Assembly (NCBI RefSeq): GCF_014596565.1 | Contig: NZ_NOIN01000005.1 | Span: 372,001-436,000 of the forward strand | DNA from: Pseudomonas sp. PSB18 | Lineage (GTDB): Bacteria; Pseudomonadota; Gammaproteobacteria; Pseudomonadales; Pseudomonadaceae | Direction: 5' to 3' | DNA: 64,000 bases | Shown here: positions 60,986 through 64,000 of the stretch, piece after piece | Numbering within the stretch: the first letter of the stretch is position 1 | Layout of the letters: each line of letters begins with the position of its first letter | Notes under the pieces: generated by a model | What the model saw: the letters and a program-made list of their open reading frames with translations, nothing else | Told to the model about the DNA's origin: nothing | The model's database searches: none | Made by a program: the position numbers and the translations under genes

Positions 60986-61684
60986 ATGCGCTCCACCCTT
61001 TCGCCTTACCAAGCCTTCTGGAAAGGCTCGATGGCTGTGATTCCATTGTCCCTGGCCTGTGCTCCCTGGGGCTTGCTGGTTGGGTCATTGGCGATCGATG
61101 CCCAGATGACGCCTCTCGAAAGCCAGGGCTTCTCGGCCATCGTTTTTGCCGGTGCCGCCCAACTCGTCGCCATCGGCATGATCAAGACAGGGGCCAGCCT
61201 GTCCTCGATCCTTGTGACAACCCTTCTCCTGACGTCCCAGCACCTGCTTTACGGTTTGCACATGCGTGCCACCCTTTCCTCGCTTTCTTCACGATGGAGA
61301 ATAGGCCTCGGCTTTCTTTTGACCGACGAGTTTTTCGCGCTGAACAGCCAGTACGATCAAAAGACTTTCAGCCGCTGGTTTGCCCTGGGTGTCGGACTCA
61401 GCTTTTACCTGGCGTGGAATGTGTTCACCCTGGCAGGGATCCTGTTGGGCAAGAGCATTCCGAACCTTGAATCGCTCGGGTTGGAGTTTTCCATCGCTGC
61501 GACCTTCATCGCGTTGGTCACCCCCGTGGTGAAATCGGTCCCGACGATCGTGTGTGTGTTCGTATCCCTTGCCTGCTCGGTGCTGTTCAGTTATTTGCGT
61601 TGGGAGTCTGCGCTGGTGGTGTCGGGGTTGGCTGGCATGACGGCGGGCTTCGTCTGCAAACGGCTCCTGGAGGGACGCTCATGA
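60986..61684 (+). CDS. azlC: AzlC-family branched-chain amino acid exporter, large subunit
   Basis: This 232-aa inner-membrane protein has several hydrophobic segments and the AzlC pattern GFSAIVFAGAAQLVAIGMI. With AzlD it forms a two-component exporter of branched-chain amino acids or related compounds. The ATG at 60986 is chosen because family similarity begins there; the frame is open from 60896. Its stop overlaps the azlD start as ATGA. An AraC regulator follows azlD. Confidence 0.9.
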   Translation: MRSTLSPYQAFWKGSMAVIPLSLACAPWGLLVGSLAIDAQMTPLESQGFSAIVFAGAAQLVAIGMIKTGASLSSILVTTLLLTSQHLLYGLHMRATLSSLSSRWRIGLGFLLTDEFFALNSQYDQKTFSRWFALGVGLSFYLAWNVFTLAGILLGKSIPNLESLGLEFSIAATFIALVTPVVKSVPTIVCVFVSLACSVLFSYLRWESALVVSGLAGMTAGFVCKRLLEGRS

Positions 61685-61992
61685 TCCTCGCCGTTATCGC
61701 TGGAATGGGTGCGACTGTCTTCCTGAACCGCTACCTGTTCCTGGAGCCACGCTTACCGTTTAGACTGAGCCAGGGCACCCGGGATTTCCTTTCCTTCGCG
61801 GTGCCAGGGATGCTGACGGCGATCTGCGGGCCCATCATTTTCATGCCAGGCCATACGCTGAGCCTGAGCGTTCTGAATCCCTATCTGCTGGGCGGGCTCT
61901 GCACCGTGGGTCTCATGCTCTGGACGGGACGGGTGCTGACGAGCGTCCTGGTCAGCATGGGCTGCTTCTACCTGTTCAGGTCGATATTCTGA
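61681..61992 (+). CDS. azlD: AzlD-family small subunit
   Basis: This 103-aa protein has several membrane segments and the AzlD pattern LPFRLSQGTRDFLSFAVPGM. It overlaps azlC by 4 nt with GGAGGG before its ATG, so the pair is co-translated. Confidence 0.9.
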   Translation: MILAVIAGMGATVFLNRYLFLEPRLPFRLSQGTRDFLSFAVPGMLTAICGPIIFMPGHTLSLSVLNPYLLGGLCTVGLMLWTGRVLTSVLVSMGCFYLFRSIF

Positions 61993-62000
61993 GGTGAACC

Positions 62001-62828
62001 GTGGCCAGCAAGATTGAAAACACGCGTTTCTGGCAAGCCTCAAGCCTGGGTGGCGTGGAATTGCTGCACGCCCAATATTACCAGCAGCGCTTCACCCCTC
62101 ACGTCCACGACAGTTTTGTCATCTCGGTCATCGAGTCGGGGGCGCAGCGGTTTCGGCATCGAGGCAGTGAACACGTTGCCCCTATCGGTAGCGTGGTGCT
62201 GATCAATCCGGATGAGTTGCATACCGGCGCAACCGCCCACCATGAGGGATGGCGCTACCGAGGTTTTTACCCCACGTTGACGCAGCTTGCCGAGGTCCTG
62301 GCTGAGCTGGATATGCGTTTCAATGGCTCTCCTCGCTTTATCAGCAGCGTATTGACCGATTCAGACGTGGCGCGAGCGTTCAGTAACGTTCATCTGTTTG
62401 CAGAACATGAGGCTTCGGAATTGCTGCAGCAAACCGCCTGGAGGGAAGCCACGCTGATGCTGTTCCAGCGGTATGCCGGAATAGGTTCGGTCGCAGCGCC
62501 AGGAAATGAGCCTGTAGCGGTGCGCAGAGCCAGGGAAATATTGCTTGCGCGCCTGGCGTTCCCCCCTTCCCTTGAGGAGCTTGCCTCCAGCGTCGGTCTC
62601 TCGCCCTTTCACTTTGCCCGCGTGTTTCGCAAGGCAACCGGGCTGCCGCCCCATAGCTGGGTCACGCAAAAGCGCCTGGCTTGTGCGCTAGTGTTATTGA
62701 AGCAAGGTCTTGCGCCGTCCAGGGTCGCCGCGGAGCTCGGCTTTGCTGATCAGAGCCACCTTACCCGGCAGTTCAAACAGGCTTTTGGCATAGGGCCAGG
62801 TGCTTACCGGTCTGCCATGGTGGGTTGA
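62001..62828 (+). CDS. AraC-family regulator next to azlCD
   Basis: This 275-aa protein starts with GTG at 62001, eight bases after the azlD stop, with GAGGTG upstream. The N-terminal half is an AraC-type arm/cupin domain (VHDSFVISVIESGAQRFRHRG, INPDELHTG) and the C-terminal half has two helix-turn-helix motifs (SLEELASSVGLSPFHFARVF; RVAAELGFADQSHLTRQFKQ). Being in the same transcription unit, it probably regulates azlCD. Its effector is unknown. Confidence 0.9.
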   Translation: MASKIENTRFWQASSLGGVELLHAQYYQQRFTPHVHDSFVISVIESGAQRFRHRGSEHVAPIGSVVLINPDELHTGATAHHEGWRYRGFYPTLTQLAEVLAELDMRFNGSPRFISSVLTDSDVARAFSNVHLFAEHEASELLQQTAWREATLMLFQRYAGIGSVAAPGNEPVAVRRAREILLARLAFPPSLEELASSVGLSPFHFARVFRKATGLPPHSWVTQKRLACALVLLKQGLAPSRVAAELGFADQSHLTRQFKQAFGIGPGAYRSAMVG

Positions 62829-63220
62829 GGCGGGAGGCGGCGCCAGCGCGCGTGATCCCTGTCGGCCTGGGCACCGGGCATTATTTTACCGGTACGCCCG
62901 CAACTCACGCCCCCTCACTGTTCAACTGACAAAGTGAACACAAGGACTTTCAACGTCTTTGCAGGAATCGGTCAAAATGACGACCATGCCCTAGCCCATT
63001 CCGCAACCGATATCAGCCGATTTGGCATTTTCAGCACGGGTGTCTAGTCTCCCCATAGCGTGCCCATCTTCGGTGAGGAGCATTGATTTGATCTGGAGCG
63101 CGTGAGCGGCTTCGATGGCTCTCGCCAGCCAGGAAGTACGGAACTGCTGACTTTGAAGGATCGAGTGGTACCACGACCGTCAAAGCCGCCACAAAGGACC
63201 AGGACGGTGCAAACCTACCC
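62829..63220. other. Intergenic stretch without a recognisable gene
   Basis: About 390 nt between the AraC gene and the membrane sensor gene. No open frame with support and no strong terminator or repeat is seen; it should hold the sensor gene's promoter. Confidence 0.5.
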
Positions 63221-64000
63221 ATGAAGCCCCTCGAGGAATCCATTGCCCCTGGCGAGGTAGCGGCCACGCAGGCATCCTATCCCACTGCCCGGGAATTCGC
63301 GGCGAATCGTTTCGCCTACTTTCTGCTGGTCCTCGCGGTGACGTCGGTACTGGGTTTGGGGCTGATTTACCTGGCCAGCAGCTATCACCAGCAATTCGCC
63401 GAAGCCGGCAAGGACAATGCCGACCTCGTCCATGCATTGTCGCAGCAAGCCGAAGACTCCCTGACCCAGATCGAAGTACTGTCCATTGGCATTCTTGAGC
63501 GCATCGAGGTCGACGGCGTCGATAAATTCCAGCGCCCGCGCATGAATCGCCTGTTCAAGAGTCAGGTCCTGGCCATGCCGCAGTTGGCGGGTCTGTTTGT
63601 CTATGGCCGATCCGGTGAGTGGTTGAGCACCGACAAGGACACGTACCCGCCTTCGGCCAATAACGCCGACCGTGAATACTTCAAATACCACCAGGCTCAC
63701 CCCGACGACCAGGGGCTGCACTTGGGCCCGGTGATCCGGAGCCGTTCCACCGGCGATCTGGTCATCCCGGTTTCCAGGCGAATCAACGGTCCGGACGGTG
63801 CATTCGCCGGCGTATTCCTGGCCACCCTGCGCGTGGATTATTTCATTCGTTTCTACAACGAGTTCCTGTCCAACGGGAACACCGTCGTGGTGCTTGCACT
63901 GGCGGATGGCACGGTGCTGACCCGTGCCCCGTTCATGGCATCGGCGGTGGGCCAGAGCTTGGCGTCCGGTGAGATCTTCAGCCGGCACCTGCCCGTGGCA
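63221..64000 (+). CDS. Membrane sensor protein with Cache-like domain (partial)
   Basis: The frame is open from the ATG at 63221 to the window edge (260 codons, no stop), so the C-terminal part is missing. A membrane segment lies at residues about 35-55 (FAYFLLVLAVTSVLGLGLIY), followed by a periplasmic sensor domain with the dCache/PDC pattern (LFVYGRSGEWLSTDKDTYPP, ADREYFKYHQ, GPVIRSRSTGDLVIPVSRRI, GVFLATLRVDYF). Such domains in Pseudomonas most often precede a GGDEF diguanylate cyclase or a histidine kinase. Which output follows cannot be seen here. Codon use is normal for the genome. Confidence 0.8.
   Translation, partial: MKPLEESIAPGEVAATQASYPTAREFAANRFAYFLLVLAVTSVLGLGLIYLASSYHQQFAEAGKDNADLVHALSQQAEDSLTQIEVLSIGILERIEVDGVDKFQRPRMNRLFKSQVLAMPQLAGLFVYGRSGEWLSTDKDTYPPSANNADREYFKYHQAHPDDQGLHLGPVIRSRSTGDLVIPVSRRINGPDGAFAGVFLATLRVDYFIRFYNEFLSNGNTVVVLALADGTVLTRAPFMASAVGQSLASGEIFSRHLPVA

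Noticed and set aside
1..64000. tRNA, rRNA, CRISPR array and intact insertion sequences.
   Set aside because: None was recognised by eye on either strand.

Overview
The window is GC-rich Pseudomonas DNA, most like the P. corrugata/P. mediterranea branch of the P. fluorescens complex. The evidence is Pseudomonas-type REP elements, a cyanate operon, a DUF2790 gene, and above all a giant lipopeptide assembly line with syringomycin-type tailoring genes beside it. The species is inferred from the predicted product, not measured.

Positions 37-44261 and 44296-45357, all on the minus strand and transcribed right to left, look like one long unit: a SyrP-like non-heme iron hydroxylase, a SyrD-like cyclic-peptide ABC exporter, a 33-residue small ORF, a nine-module NRPS of 9687 aa, and a four-module NRPS of 4385 aa. 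The three last reading frames overlap by 4 nt each (ATGA, then GTGA). Reading the A-domain specificity residues by eye gives Thr-Pro-Ala-Ala-Ala-Val-Val-Thr-Hse(?)-Val-Ile/Leu(?)-Ser-Ala, preceded by a lipo-initiation C domain. With Thr dehydrated to Dhb this closely follows the first 13 of 22 residues of corpeptin as I remember it. Neither protein carries a thioesterase, and the last one stops just after module 13 next to a REP element, so the remaining modules and release domain must lie outside the window.

The C domains fall into two sequence classes. Nine of the twelve internal ones have HHxxLDH-type active sites. The other three (modules 2, 9 and 13) have HHLxDDATS, and they are exactly the ones that follow the Thr, Thr and Ser modules whose residues are expected to be dehydrated. 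All twelve also carry the elongated HH(I/L)xxxxGD motif of dual epimerisation/condensation domains, and there is no separate E domain.

Positions 45705-49773, plus strand and divergent from the NRPS unit, hold homologues of SyrB1 (Thr-loading A-T didomain), SyrB2 (Thr halogenase, H116/A118) and SyrC (Cys224/Asp348/His376 aminoacyltransferase). These make and deliver 4-chlorothreonine for a syringomycin/cormycin-type nonapeptide, yet no mycin NRPS is present here. A good match to the syr-syp box sits in the divergent promoter.

The rest is ordinary accessory chromosome: a tandemly duplicated REPIN region (49818-50300), a GFA-family gene, an AhpD-like gene with a divergent AraC regulator, an HD-domain protein, a secreted small protein, a frameshifted tyrosine-recombinase remnant (53506-53714), cynR-cynT-cynS for cyanate detoxification, a DUF2790 protein, a DUF1348/NTF2-like protein with a TetR regulator, a chemotaxis receptor, azlC-azlD with an AraC regulator, and the start of a membrane sensor protein that runs off the right edge.
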